From NCBI GenBank assembly GCA_035282865.1, contig DATEVB010000166.1, positions 1 to 5,670 of the forward strand: a stretch of DNA of 5,670 nt, in the 5' to 3' direction. The stretch is from UBA4744 sp035282865 (GTDB taxonomy: Bacteria; Actinomycetota; Acidimicrobiia; Spongiisociales; UBA4744). Shown here in pieces: positions 1 through 5,263 of the stretch. The notes beneath the pieces were generated by a model. It was not told where the DNA came from. It did no database searches and was given only the letters and a program-made list of their open reading frames with translations. The position numbers and the translations under genes are program-made. Numbering within the stretch: position 1 is the stretch's first letter; each line of letters begins with the position of its first letter.

Positions 1-39
1 GGTTTGGGGGTCGGTTCCATCGCGCGTCCATCGCGCGCG

Positions 40-261
40 TCAGGCGGGCCCGCGGCCAGTATCTCGCCGTTCGCGGCGTAGGAATCCTTCACCGAGGGCG
101 TCGGCGGCTGCCCGGTCGGCTTCGATGGTGGCTTGGGCGTAGATGGCCAGGGTGAGGCGGGGGTCGGTGTGGCCCAGTCGGGTTTGGGCGGTTTTGAGGT
201 CGACGCTCTCGTGTACGAGTCCTTTGGTATGCCAACTGTCGTGAACATCGGTTGAGCACAC
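40..261 (-). pseudogene. C-terminal remnant of a tyrosine recombinase (phage-type integrase)
   Basis: The 73-residue frame contains the end of the catalytic domain of the tyrosine recombinase family: VDLKTAQTRLGHTDPRLTL, then AIYAQ and an acidic, alanine-rich tail (EADRAAADALGEGF). The LGH histidine (box II histidine/tryptophan position) and the nucleophilic tyrosine of AIYAQ are both present. Just upstream, VHDSWHT resembles the usual HDLRHT motif, but Trp stands where the essential Arg should be and the spacing to VDLK is about two residues short. Family members have roughly 300-400 residues; the core-binding domain, box I Arg and catalytic Lys are absent, and the frame is closed by a TAG near 310. 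Nothing in 262-430 restores them. The GTG at 261 is only the first available start and is probably not a real one. The fragment lies downstream of the toxin-antitoxin operon on the same strand. I infer a relic of an integrated element; recognition of the fragment is firm, inactivity very likely. Confidence 0.8.
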
Positions 262-430
262 TCGGCGACTGTAGGATTGAGATCGCAGAGCAAACCCGCA
301 CCGACGCTAGATATGTCTGTAATCCACTTGAGCTTTCGCGATGATCTGGTGTGTCCGTTATCCATGCGCCATTCGACGTCACCCTTTTCCAGATAACGGG
401 ACAAGTAGCACGTAGGTGAGCGTTCGGATA
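262..430. other. Gene-free stretch between the recombinase remnant and relE
   Basis: No supported gene lies here. The stretch is less GC-rich than its surroundings. It holds an 8-bp inverted repeat, CCGTTATC (355-362) and GATAACGG (392-399), separated by 29 bases. This could be a weak RNA hairpin downstream of the toxin gene or a leftover element end. No T-run follows it on the minus strand, so I do not call it a terminator. Confidence 0.5.
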
Positions 431-709
431 TCAGTACGACCGGTAGACGTCTCTGCGATGCCCGATGCGGAGAATGATGGCTTCTCGCTTATCGTCGTCG
501 ATGCGGTAGAGAACCCGATAGGTGCCTCTTCGGGCGCTCCATACCCCCTCCAGCTCATCCCGCAACGGAGCGCCGATTCGCCTCGGGTTGTCCAGCAACG
601 GACCAGTGATGAACTCGATCACGGCGAACGCCACCGCCTCCGGGAGGGATTCTCGGATCGCCCGCGCGGCCGGTGCGGACACGATGATCTCGTATCGCCC
701 GGTGGTCAC
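431..709 (-). CDS. relE: RelE/ParE-family toxin of a type II toxin-antitoxin system
   Basis: The 92-residue protein has the RelE layout. The start MTTGRYEIIVSAPAARAI is the first strand and helix; SLPEAVAFAVIEFITGPLLDNPRRIG (about 21-46) is the helical part with the common 'L..NP.R.G' motif; WSARRGTYRVLYRIDDD (about 57-73) and IILRIGHRRDVYRSY (78-92) are the strands carrying the basic and tyrosine residues. In RelE these residues position mRNA in the ribosomal A site for cleavage. The length is normal for the family. The GTG start at 709 overlaps the antitoxin TGA in a GTGA tetranucleotide, and no Shine-Dalgarno site is visible, so translation is probably coupled to the antitoxin. The antitoxin should neutralise it by direct binding. 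I see no frameshift or missing segment, so the toxin is probably functional. ParE-like gyrase poisoning cannot be excluded, but the GHRRDVY ending favours the RelE type. Confidence 0.9.
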   Translation of the reverse strand: MTTGRYEIIVSAPAARAIRESLPEAVAFAVIEFITGPLLDNPRRIGAPLRDELEGVWSARRGTYRVLYRIDDDKREAIILRIGHRRDVYRSY

Positions 710-975
710 CGAGGGCGCAAGGCTTGGACGGCCTCGACGCCGCGGACCACGTCACCGTCCAGGTAGGCGCGGTGCGCCTCCACCAGCTCCGCCACCGCCT
801 CGGAGTCGCCGAGCACGGCCAGCGTTTCTTCGAGCGACTCAAGATCATCAGGGCTGATCAGCACCGCAGCGGGTGTGCCGTTCTTGGTGACGACCACCCG
901 TTCGTGGTGGGTTCGCACCCGGTCGATGAACTCCGAAAAGTGGTCCCGGACTGTACGCAACGATTCACTGGACAT
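706..975 (-). CDS. relB: Phd/YefM-family antitoxin, partner of the RelE toxin
   Basis: The 89-residue protein (from ATG 975) has the Phd/YefM fold signature. SESLRTVRDHFSEFIDRVRTHHERVVVTKNGTPAAVLISPDDLESLEETL (about 3-52) is the N-terminal DNA-binding domain with the hallmark 'VVVTKNGTPAAVLIS'. A charged helical C-terminal tail (about 53-89, rich in Glu, Ala and Val) would wrap the toxin. It is the first gene of the operon and overlaps relE by four bases. A GTG six bases earlier (981) is an alternative start. I prefer ATG 975, because 981 lies inside the CACAATTGTG palindrome and the candidate -10 would start RNA at about 976. No Shine-Dalgarno site precedes either start, which suggests leaderless translation. 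Antitoxins of this family repress their own promoter, more strongly as a complex with toxin. The symbol follows mycobacterial usage; yefM would serve equally well. Confidence 0.9.
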   Translation of the reverse strand: MSSESLRTVRDHFSEFIDRVRTHHERVVVTKNGTPAAVLISPDDLESLEETLAVLGDSEAVAELVEAHRAYLDGDVVRGVEAVQALRPR

Positions 976-978
976 GGC

Positions 979-988
979 CACAATTGTG
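979..988. promoter_or_regulatory. Candidate autoregulatory operator of the toxin-antitoxin operon
   Basis: A perfect 10-bp palindrome, CACAATTGTG, lies immediately upstream of antitoxin ATG 975. A further CACA half-site follows at 990-993. Phd/YefM antitoxins bind short palindromes overlapping their promoter, so position and symmetry fit an operator. This is inferred from position only. Confidence 0.45.
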
Positions 989-1011
989 CCACACCCGTTG
1001 AGAAAAGGGAA
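983..1011 (-). promoter_or_regulatory. Weak candidate promoter for the toxin-antitoxin operon
   Basis: Read on the minus strand, TTCCCT (1011-1006), a 17-base spacer and CACAAT (988-983, four of six matches to TATAAT) would place the RNA start near 976. That is one base before ATG 975, so the transcript would be almost leaderless. The -10 lies inside the palindrome, as expected for autorepression. The -35 match is poor. Confidence 0.3.
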
Positions 1012-1099
1012 CAGCCACGCCGATCACCAAATATCGAGTCATAACGATCACTTCCCCGATTACCTACATATCGACAAATCCCGGACGAAACCGCACTTC

Positions 1100-1336
1100 T
1101 TATTCACCCGATATGCAACGGCACACCCGTTCCACAAAGAAGGGGCGGGGATCAACCCCGCCCCACCGAGATGGTGCGGTCTCGGGCTTGTCGGTCAGTT
1201 GCAGCGCAAAAACGTACGCTGAGCGCCCAACACGCCGGGCCAGTTCCTCACGTGCATCCGACTCCCCGTCGCGGGCCAAGGACACGAGAGCGCGATCGAG
1301 GCTCGGAAGCTCTGCGCTCATAGCTGCCGGCATCAT
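1100..1336 (-). pseudogene. Truncated ECF-type RNA polymerase sigma factor (region 2 start only)
   Basis: The frame of 78 residues starts at ATG 1336, preceded by a good ribosome site (AAGGAAGAG on the minus strand, 1346-1338). In-frame starts at 1378 and 1321 are less well placed. Residues 7-54 (SAELPSLDRALVSLARDG, then ESDAREELARRVGRSAYVFALQLTDKPETA) follow the pattern that opens region 2 of ECF sigma factors: 'L...ARDGD..A.EEL..R....VY..ALRLTGDPE.A'. The resemblance stops just before the DAEDL.Q-type core and -10-recognition helix. From residue 57 the codons run through a terminator hairpin (1142-1164) and reach a TAA only at 1100. ECF sigma factors are about 160-300 residues long, so this cannot be a working one. 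I infer an internal deletion or decay, but an unrelated small protein with a chance resemblance remains possible. Confidence 0.5.
1134..1164 (-). terminator. Rho-independent terminator for the sigma-like gene
   Basis: A perfect nine-pair G/C stem lies here: GGGGCGGGG (1142-1150) and CCCCGCCCC (1156-1164) around a five-base loop. On the minus strand it is followed by TTCTTTGT (1141-1134), a fair U-tract. On the plus strand ACCGAG follows, so it acts on minus-strand transcripts. It also separates the sigma-like gene from the toxin-antitoxin operon downstream. Oddly, it sits inside the open frame 1100-1336, before its stop codon. Confidence 0.75.
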
Positions 1337-1488
1337 ACTCTTCCTTACGCACGAGTCCCCAGCGTTATTCATCACCACGCCGGGGTGCTATCCCGATCAG
1401 CCCCTCGAGGCAAGAGACGACGCCGCGGCGAGGGCTACGAGACCCTCAGGTGCCTCCCAACGCCGTGCGCTCGAGCAACAGGGTCTCC

Positions 1489-1508
1489 ATCGCCTGCGGT
1501 CAGGCGAT
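1489..1508 (+). repeat. Perfect 8-bp hairpin in the trpB leader
   Basis: ATCGCCTG (1489-1496) pairs completely with CAGGCGAT (1501-1508) around the tetraloop CGGT. No T-run follows, so it is not an intrinsic terminator on the plus strand. It is separated by 14 bases from a second, longer hairpin. Confidence 0.7.
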
Positions 1509-1522
1509 CCGGCGGTGGTTGG

Positions 1523-1558
1523 CGACCGACACCCACGCGTTCGATGTGGGTGCGGTCG
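1523..1558 (+). repeat. Long hairpin (13 bp, one bulge) in the trpB leader
   Basis: CGACCG (1523-1528) pairs with CGGTCG (1553-1558), and CACCCAC (1530-1536) pairs with GTGGGTG (1546-1552). Only A1529 is bulged, and the loop is nine bases. It ends 44 bases before the trpB start and 35 bases before its ribosome-binding site. It is the strongest RNA fold in the gap. No U-tract follows. Confidence 0.7.
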
Positions 1559-1593
1559 AGAGCCGTTATCCTTCCACGACGAGCTAGAGAAGT

Positions 1594-1599
1594 AGGGAG
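1594..1599 (+). promoter_or_regulatory. Ribosome-binding site of trpB
   Basis: AGGGAG lies three bases upstream of ATG 1603 (about five from its GGG core). It supports this start. It also marks trpB as one of the few genes here with a clear leader and Shine-Dalgarno site. Confidence 0.65.
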
Positions 1600-1602
1600 T
1601 CC

Positions 1603-2964
1603 ATGGCCAGGCAGTACAAGTATCTCTCGGACGAGAGCGCGGTCCCAACGCGCTGGTATAACATCGTGGCCGACCTACCGAACCCGCCGTCTCCGCCGTT
1701 GCACCCCGGTACCGGTCAGCCGCTGGGGCCGGCGGATCTCGCTCCGCTCTTTCCGAATGGGATCATCGAGCAGGAAGTGTCCGGCGAGCGCTGGTTGGAC
1801 ATACCGGAGCCTGTGCTCGATGTCTACCGGATGTACCGCCCGTCGCCTCTGATACGCGCCCACCGCCTCGAAGAGGCCCTGCAGACGCCGGCTCACATCT
1901 ACTACAAGTATGAGGGAGGGAGCCCGGCCGGCTCACACAAGGTGAACACCGCGGTGGCGCAGGCGTACTACAACGATCGGGAGGGCGTGCGCCGCATCGC
2001 CACTGAGACGGGCGCCGGCCAGTGGGGCTCGGCTCTCGCCTATGCGTGCCAGATGTTCGGCATCGAGCTAAAGGTCTACATGGTGCGCGTCTCGTTCGAG
2101 CAGAAGCCGTACCGCAAAGCGCTGATGAATGTCTACGGTGCTTCCGTGGTGCCGAGCCCGAGCATGGATACCAACGCCGGTCGCACGACTCGGGAGCGAG
2201 ACCCGGACTCACCCGGCTCCCTTGGCATCGCCATCAGCGAGGCCGTGGAGGATGCCGCCACGCGCGAGGATACGAAGTACTCGCTCGGGTCGGTGCTGAA
2301 CCATGTGCTCTTGCACCAGACCGTGATTGGGCAGGAGGCGATCGCGCAGATGGAGTCGGCGGGCGAGTACCCGGACGTTGTGATCGGCTGCGTTGGGGGT
2401 GGTTCGAACTATGCGGGACTTGCCTTCCCCTTCATGCGTGAGCGCCTCACCGAAGGACGTCAGATTCGCTTTGTAGCCGCGGAGCCGACCTCCTGTCCTA
2501 CCCTCACGAAGGGCGTCTACACATACGATTTCGGGGACACGGCCAGGCTGACGCCGCTGGTGAAGATGGCCACCCTCGGGCACACGTTCGTCCCGCCCTC
2601 GATCCACGCTGGTGGTTTGCGCTACCACGGTATGGCGCCGCTCATCAGTCAGCTCCATCAGGAAGGCCTCATCGATGCGGTGGCGCATCCGCAGCTGGCG
2701 GTGTTCGACGCGGCGGTGCAGTTCGCGAAGGCGGAGGGAATCGTCCCCGCGCCGGAGTCGGCGCACGCCATTCGCTCCGCGATCGACGAGGCAGCCGCCG
2801 CCAAGGCAGTGGGTGAGGAGCGGGTGATCCTGTTCAACCTATCCGGGCACGGGTTCCTGGACCTCGGCGCGTACGAGCAGTACTTCAACGGCGAGCTGGA
2901 AGACTACGAATACCCCGCTGAGCGCGTGCAAGTGGCCATTGCCGCCATCCCGCAACACGCTTAA
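1603..2964 (+). CDS. trpB: Tryptophan synthase beta chain, TrpB2 type
   Basis: This 453-residue cytosolic enzyme uses pyridoxal phosphate (PLP) to join indole and L-serine into L-tryptophan. Landmarks: the TrpB2-type N-terminal extension (KYLSDESAVPTRWYNIVADLP, near 6-26, given here in outline); RPSPLIRAHRLE (79-90); the PLP lysine K113 in GSHKVNTA; catalytic E135 in ETGAGQWG (Trp where classical TrpB1 has His); YSLGSVLNHVLLHQTVIGQEA (about 226-246), typical of TrpB2; the phosphate-binding GCVGGGSNYAG (262-272); HAGGLRYHGMAPL (335-347); E378 in the EGIVPAPESAHA motif; and SGHGFLD (414-420). All key residues are present, and the length fits TrpB2 (about 420-460) rather than TrpB1 (about 400). 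No trpA or other trp gene lies in the window. Where TrpB2 accompanies a normal TrpAB it is thought to salvage indole; that role is inference here. Confidence 0.95.
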   Translation: MARQYKYLSDESAVPTRWYNIVADLPNPPSPPLHPGTGQPLGPADLAPLFPNGIIEQEVSGERWLDIPEPVLDVYRMYRPSPLIRAHRLEEALQTPAHIYYKYEGGSPAGSHKVNTAVAQAYYNDREGVRRIATETGAGQWGSALAYACQMFGIELKVYMVRVSFEQKPYRKALMNVYGASVVPSPSMDTNAGRTTRERDPDSPGSLGIAISEAVEDAATREDTKYSLGSVLNHVLLHQTVIGQEAIAQMESAGEYPDVVIGCVGGGSNYAGLAFPFMRERLTEGRQIRFVAAEPTSCPTLTKGVYTYDFGDTARLTPLVKMATLGHTFVPPSIHAGGLRYHGMAPLISQLHQEGLIDAVAHPQLAVFDAAVQFAKAEGIVPAPESAHAIRSAIDEAAAAKAVGEERVILFNLSGHGFLDLGAYEQYFNGELEDYEYPAERVQVAIAAIPQHA

Positions 2965-3466
2965 CCAACCGGGATCTCTTGCCGGAGCTCAGCCCTAGCT
3001 CGGTCGTGTCGGGCCACCAGACATTGAAGATCCAGGCGCCATTGGGCGTTCAGGCGGATACCAGCCCGTACCACCACCGGCGCCGCGGCGCATCTGGGGA
3101 TCCTCGGTGGAGATGTCGCCGCCACGGATCCTGAGTTCGGCGACCTGGGTGACACCTACGCGATTCTGCAGCCGGTTGGCCGCACCGGGGTGTGTTGGGA
3201 CTGCGATGATGCTCATGCCGCTGCCGGGACGGTTTGACCCCTTGTTATCACCGACCGTGGTGTCCCGGCGTTGACGTGTCGGCCGTTCGAGCAGCGGCGA
3301 CCCGAGTGGCTCGCCGGTCGGCCGGGTAGTGACCTCATCGGAGCCTCATCACACCAGGTCCCATCGCAGTCCGGTCCGCCCGCCCGACCAGCGGCCGGAC
3401 GGTGGATCTCGCTCCGATCGCAGCGATGGAACGAGGCGGTTGGTGAGAGCCCGCCGCCGGGTGGCA
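2965..3466. other. Half-kilobase region without a convincing gene
   Basis: The convergent gap between trpB and tetR is unusually long. The best candidate is a minus-strand open frame, 3345 to stop 2995, with its only ATG at 3216 (73 residues: MSIIAVPTHPGAANRLQNR, then VGVTQVAELRIRGGDISTED). Its first 44 codons are fairly GC-rich in third position, but there is no ribosome site and I recognise no family. Right after trpB, CC and AGCT (2982-2983, 2986-2989) pair with AGCTCGG (2997-3003) in a bulged hairpin without a T-run, at best a weak terminator. The other open frames are rich in Arg, Cys, Pro and Ser and look non-coding. I see no tRNA, repeat array or element ends. It may hold decayed genes. 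Confidence 0.5.
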
Positions 3467-4165
3467 CTACTTCTCTACGAAGCTGGCCAGACCCCGTAAC
3501 AGGAGTTCGAGTCCGAACTCGAATCGATCGTCGGCTCCACCGGCCACCATTTCGAAGGTGACCGCGGCGAGGTTGGGAAAACGGTCGGCGGGTAGGGCAG
3601 CGAGATATTCCCCCATGTGCGCAATCGCCTCATCGTCGCCGGTCGTGGCCAGATCGTCTTCGATCGACTGGGCGGCGGCGATCAGGGCGAGCAGATCGGC
3701 AAACCATGTGGCCGGGCGATCGGGGATCCCGGCACCACGCAACACGGCGAGAAGCCACTCCATGATTCGGATCAGGTTCGGGCCCATGGGCACTCGACCA
3801 AGAGAGGCCAGACCGATGTCCCGATGACGACTGAACATCTCCCGGCCGACGTGAGCAAACTCCCTCACCTGCTCTTCCCAACGAGTGGGGTCGGGCTCGG
3901 GCAGCTCGATCTCTCCCATGACCCGATCGAGCATCAGGTGAATCAGCCGCTCCTTGTCGGCGACATGCCAGTACAGGCTGGCGGCCCCGGTTCCCAGCTC
4001 GTCGGCTACGCGACGCATGCTCAATCCGTCGAGACCGGCTTCATCGAGCACATGCAGCGCCGCGGTGACGATCGCCTGGCGCGTCAACGCTGCACGAGAC
4101 TTGCCCCGCTTCGGGGAGTCCCACCAGGGCGGGTCCGGGATCGGAGCGGCGACGGGAACAACCAC
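3467..4165 (-). CDS. TetR-family transcriptional regulator, likely repressor of the adjacent ABC exporter
   Basis: The 232-residue protein has an N-terminal TetR DNA-binding domain: LTRQAIVTAALHVLDEAGLDG (about 27-47), then the helix-turn-helix LSMRRVADELGTGAASLYW (49-66) and HVADKERLIHLML (67-79). The rest (about 90-228) is an all-helical ligand-binding and dimerisation region like the C-terminal domain of drug-sensing TetR proteins. An extra, Pro/Trp-rich N-terminus of about 22 residues precedes the domain. The GTG at 4165 is chosen because a TAGAAT -10 (4177-4172) puts the predicted RNA start exactly on it and no Shine-Dalgarno site exists. The gene is transcribed away from the ABC operon across 99 bp that contain a good inverted repeat, the usual arrangement of a repressor released by an exported compound. 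The ligand cannot be told from sequence. An internal ATG would remove the odd extension, but none is near the domain start. Confidence 0.92.
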   Translation of the reverse strand: MVVPVAAPIPDPPWWDSPKRGKSRAALTRQAIVTAALHVLDEAGLDGLSMRRVADELGTGAASLYWHVADKERLIHLMLDRVMGEIELPEPDPTRWEEQVREFAHVGREMFSRHRDIGLASLGRVPMGPNLIRIMEWLLAVLRGAGIPDRPATWFADLLALIAAAQSIEDDLATTGDDEAIAHMGEYLAALPADRFPNLAAVTFEMVAGGADDRFEFGLELLLRGLASFVEK

Positions 4166-4171
4166 ACCCGG

Positions 4172-4177
4172 ATTCTA
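4172..4177 (-). promoter_or_regulatory. Candidate -10 of the tetR promoter (leaderless start)
   Basis: On the minus strand TAGAAT (4177-4172) matches TATAAT in five of six bases. The start predicted six bases on is 4165, the G of the GTG start codon. The -35 region (TTCCAG, 4200-4195, 17-base spacing) is poor and overlaps the left arm of the inverted repeat by two bases (4199-4200). Confidence 0.5.
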
Positions 4178-4198
4178 TACCTCTTCGCCCCCATCTGG

Positions 4199-4227
4199 AA
4201 CGGTGATCATCTTTCTCGAACACCGTT
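4199..4227. promoter_or_regulatory. Candidate TetR operator between tetR and the ABC operon
   Basis: AACGGTGATC (4199-4208) and GAACACCGTT (4218-4227) form an inverted repeat with nine of ten positions matching around a nine-base centre. It overlaps the tetR -35 region and touches the first base of the ABC -35 (TTGACA, 4227-4232). A bound dimer could therefore block both promoters. A second symmetry is present nearby: CTCGAACA (4215-4222) mirrored by TGTTCGAG (4255-4262), with TGTTCGA repeated at 4276-4282. Confidence 0.55.
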
Positions 4228-4255
4228 TGACAACCGGGCCAAGGTGTGGAATGCT
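4227..4255 (+). promoter_or_regulatory. Promoter of the ABC exporter operon
   Basis: A perfect TTGACA -35 (4227-4232) is followed after 17 bases by AATGCT (4250-4255), preceded by TGG as in an extended -10. The predicted RNA start is about 4262, three bases before ATG 4265. The transcript would be effectively leaderless, agreeing with the absence of a Shine-Dalgarno site. Confidence 0.6.
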
Positions 4256-4264
4256 GTTCGAGTA

Positions 4265-5263
4265 ATGACGAATGATGTTCGACACCGTGGCAGCAATAGC
4301 CCAGTCGTAGCCGTGGCCTCACTGAGAAAGACCTACCGCGGCGGGGTGACCGCACTCGATGGATTGGACCTGACCGTCCCGGCCATGACCATCTTCGGGT
4401 TGCTCGGGCCCAACGGCGCCGGCAAGACCACCACCGTCAAGATCCTGACCACGCTATCCCGTCCCGACGAAGGGACCGCCGAGGTGGCGGGTGTCGATGT
4501 CCTCTCCCAACCCGACCGAGTGCGGCGGGTAGTCGGGTACGTTGCCCAGCGATCAGGCGCCGACATCCAGGCCACCGGCACCGAGAACCTCGTGTTGCAG
4601 GCCCGGGTCCACGGGCTGGATCGATCTGAGGCCCGGCGCCGTTCTTCTCAATTGTTGGAGCGATTCGGGCTAGCCAGGGATGCAGACCGCTTGGTCAAGA
4701 CCTGGTCGGGCGGAATGCGCCGACGTCTTGACATCGCCCTGGCGTTGATGCACTCGCCGCAGGTTCTCTTCCTCGATGAGCCAACCACCGGGCTGGATCC
4801 CGAGGTTCGAACGGAGCTCTGGGACGAGATCCGCCGCTTACGCGACGTCGACGGGGTCACAGTGCTCCTCACCACCCACTACCTCGAGGAGGCAGATCAG
4901 CTGGCTGACCGGCTGGCCATCATCGACCAGGGCAAGGTGGTCGCCGAGGGGACCCCTTCCGAACTCAAGGACAGCATGCGTGGAGATGGTCTCCACATCG
5001 AGTTGAGCGCCCCGGACACCACAGGCAAGGCGATCGACGTGCTCAACAGCGACTTCGGCCTACGCGACTTGGTCGTGGAAGGAAGGATCGTCCATGCTCG
5101 GGCCGGACGAGGGGCAGAGACCGTTCCGCGGGTGCTTGCCGCCCTCATTGGTGCCGGCATCGAAGTCCTGGCGGTGACCGTGAACCGACCGTCCCTGGAT
5201 GATGTCTTCCTCCGCCACGCCGGCCGCAAGTTCATACCCATGGAGAAAGGGGCCGCCTCGTGA
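4265..5263 (+). CDS. ABC exporter ATP-binding protein, DrrA (drug resistance) type
   Basis: The 332-residue ATPase powers an ABC-2 type exporter. The motifs are complete and in order: Walker A GPNGAGKT (48-55), Q-loop Q95 in YVAQ, signature WSGGM (147-151, Trp in place of the common Leu), Walker B VLFLDEP (167-173), D-loop GLDP (176-179) and switch H205 in TTHY. After about residue 240 comes the DrrA-type C-terminal domain (DUF4162-like), ending in VTVNRPSLDDVFLRHAG (304-320), which is conserved in the daunorubicin-resistance ATPase family. ATG 4265 is chosen because the family begins only about 14 residues before VAVASLRKTYRGG and because the promoter puts RNA start near 4262. The frame stays open upstream to 3617, but that part is antisense to tetR. 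Its TGA overlaps the start of the permease gene. Regulation is probably by the divergent TetR protein. The substrate is unknown: drug, lipid or natural product. Confidence 0.94.
   Translation: MTNDVRHRGSNSPVVAVASLRKTYRGGVTALDGLDLTVPAMTIFGLLGPNGAGKTTTVKILTTLSRPDEGTAEVAGVDVLSQPDRVRRVVGYVAQRSGADIQATGTENLVLQARVHGLDRSEARRRSSQLLERFGLARDADRLVKTWSGGMRRRLDIALALMHSPQVLFLDEPTTGLDPEVRTELWDEIRRLRDVDGVTVLLTTHYLEEADQLADRLAIIDQGKVVAEGTPSELKDSMRGDGLHIELSAPDTTGKAIDVLNSDFGLRDLVVEGRIVHARAGRGAETVPRVLAALIGAGIEVLAVTVNRPSLDDVFLRHAGRKFIPMEKGAAS

Larger units (their letters stand above)
1337..1602 (+). promoter_or_regulatory. Divergent intergenic region with a structured candidate leader of trpB
   Basis: The 266 bases between the sigma-like gene and trpB hold several strong inverted repeats on the trpB side. 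They are GAGGG/CCCTC (1430-1434 and 1443-1447); GAGACCC/GGGTCTC (1439-1445 and 1481-1487), which shares bases with the first pair and so excludes it; an 8-bp stem with a CGGT loop (1489-1508); and a 13-bp stem with one bulged A (1523-1558). A CTCCC at 1454-1458 could pair with the GGGAG of the trpB ribosome site (1595-1599). Competing helices plus a possible anti-ribosome-site segment are what one expects of a cis-acting leader RNA, but I recognise no known riboswitch or T-box consensus. No convincing -35/-10 pair was found for trpB. Confidence 0.4.

Noticed and set aside
1113..1595. Plus-strand 160-codon frame across the sigma-like gene and trpB leader
   Set aside because: It is antisense to the sigma-like frame and passes through all the hairpins. 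The Arg/Ser-rich product matches nothing known to me.
1395..1602. T-box riboswitch or Trp-codon attenuator upstream of trpB
   Set aside because: GGTGGTTGGC at 1514-1523 only loosely resembles the T-box bulge, no AGGGTGGNACCGCG consensus is present, and possible leader peptides contain a single Trp codon.
2209..2766. Minus-strand 185-codon open frame
   Set aside because: It is a shadow of trpB, Arg/His-rich, with no recognisable family.
3213..3467. Minus-strand 84-codon frame whose GTG overlaps the tetR stop (TAGTG)
   Set aside because: The coupled position is attractive, but the product is rich in Cys, Arg, Ser and Pro, has no family resemblance, and no ribosome site precedes it.
3503..3520. 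Palindrome GAGTTCG-AGTC-CGAACTC
   Set aside because: It lies inside the tetR coding sequence (the FEFGLELL segment) and is explained by codon choice; no regulatory position.
3617..4264. Upstream extension of the ABC ATPase frame by 216 codons
   Set aside because: It is antisense to the clearly coding tetR gene, has no homology to ABC proteins, and the promoter and family alignment place the start at 4265.
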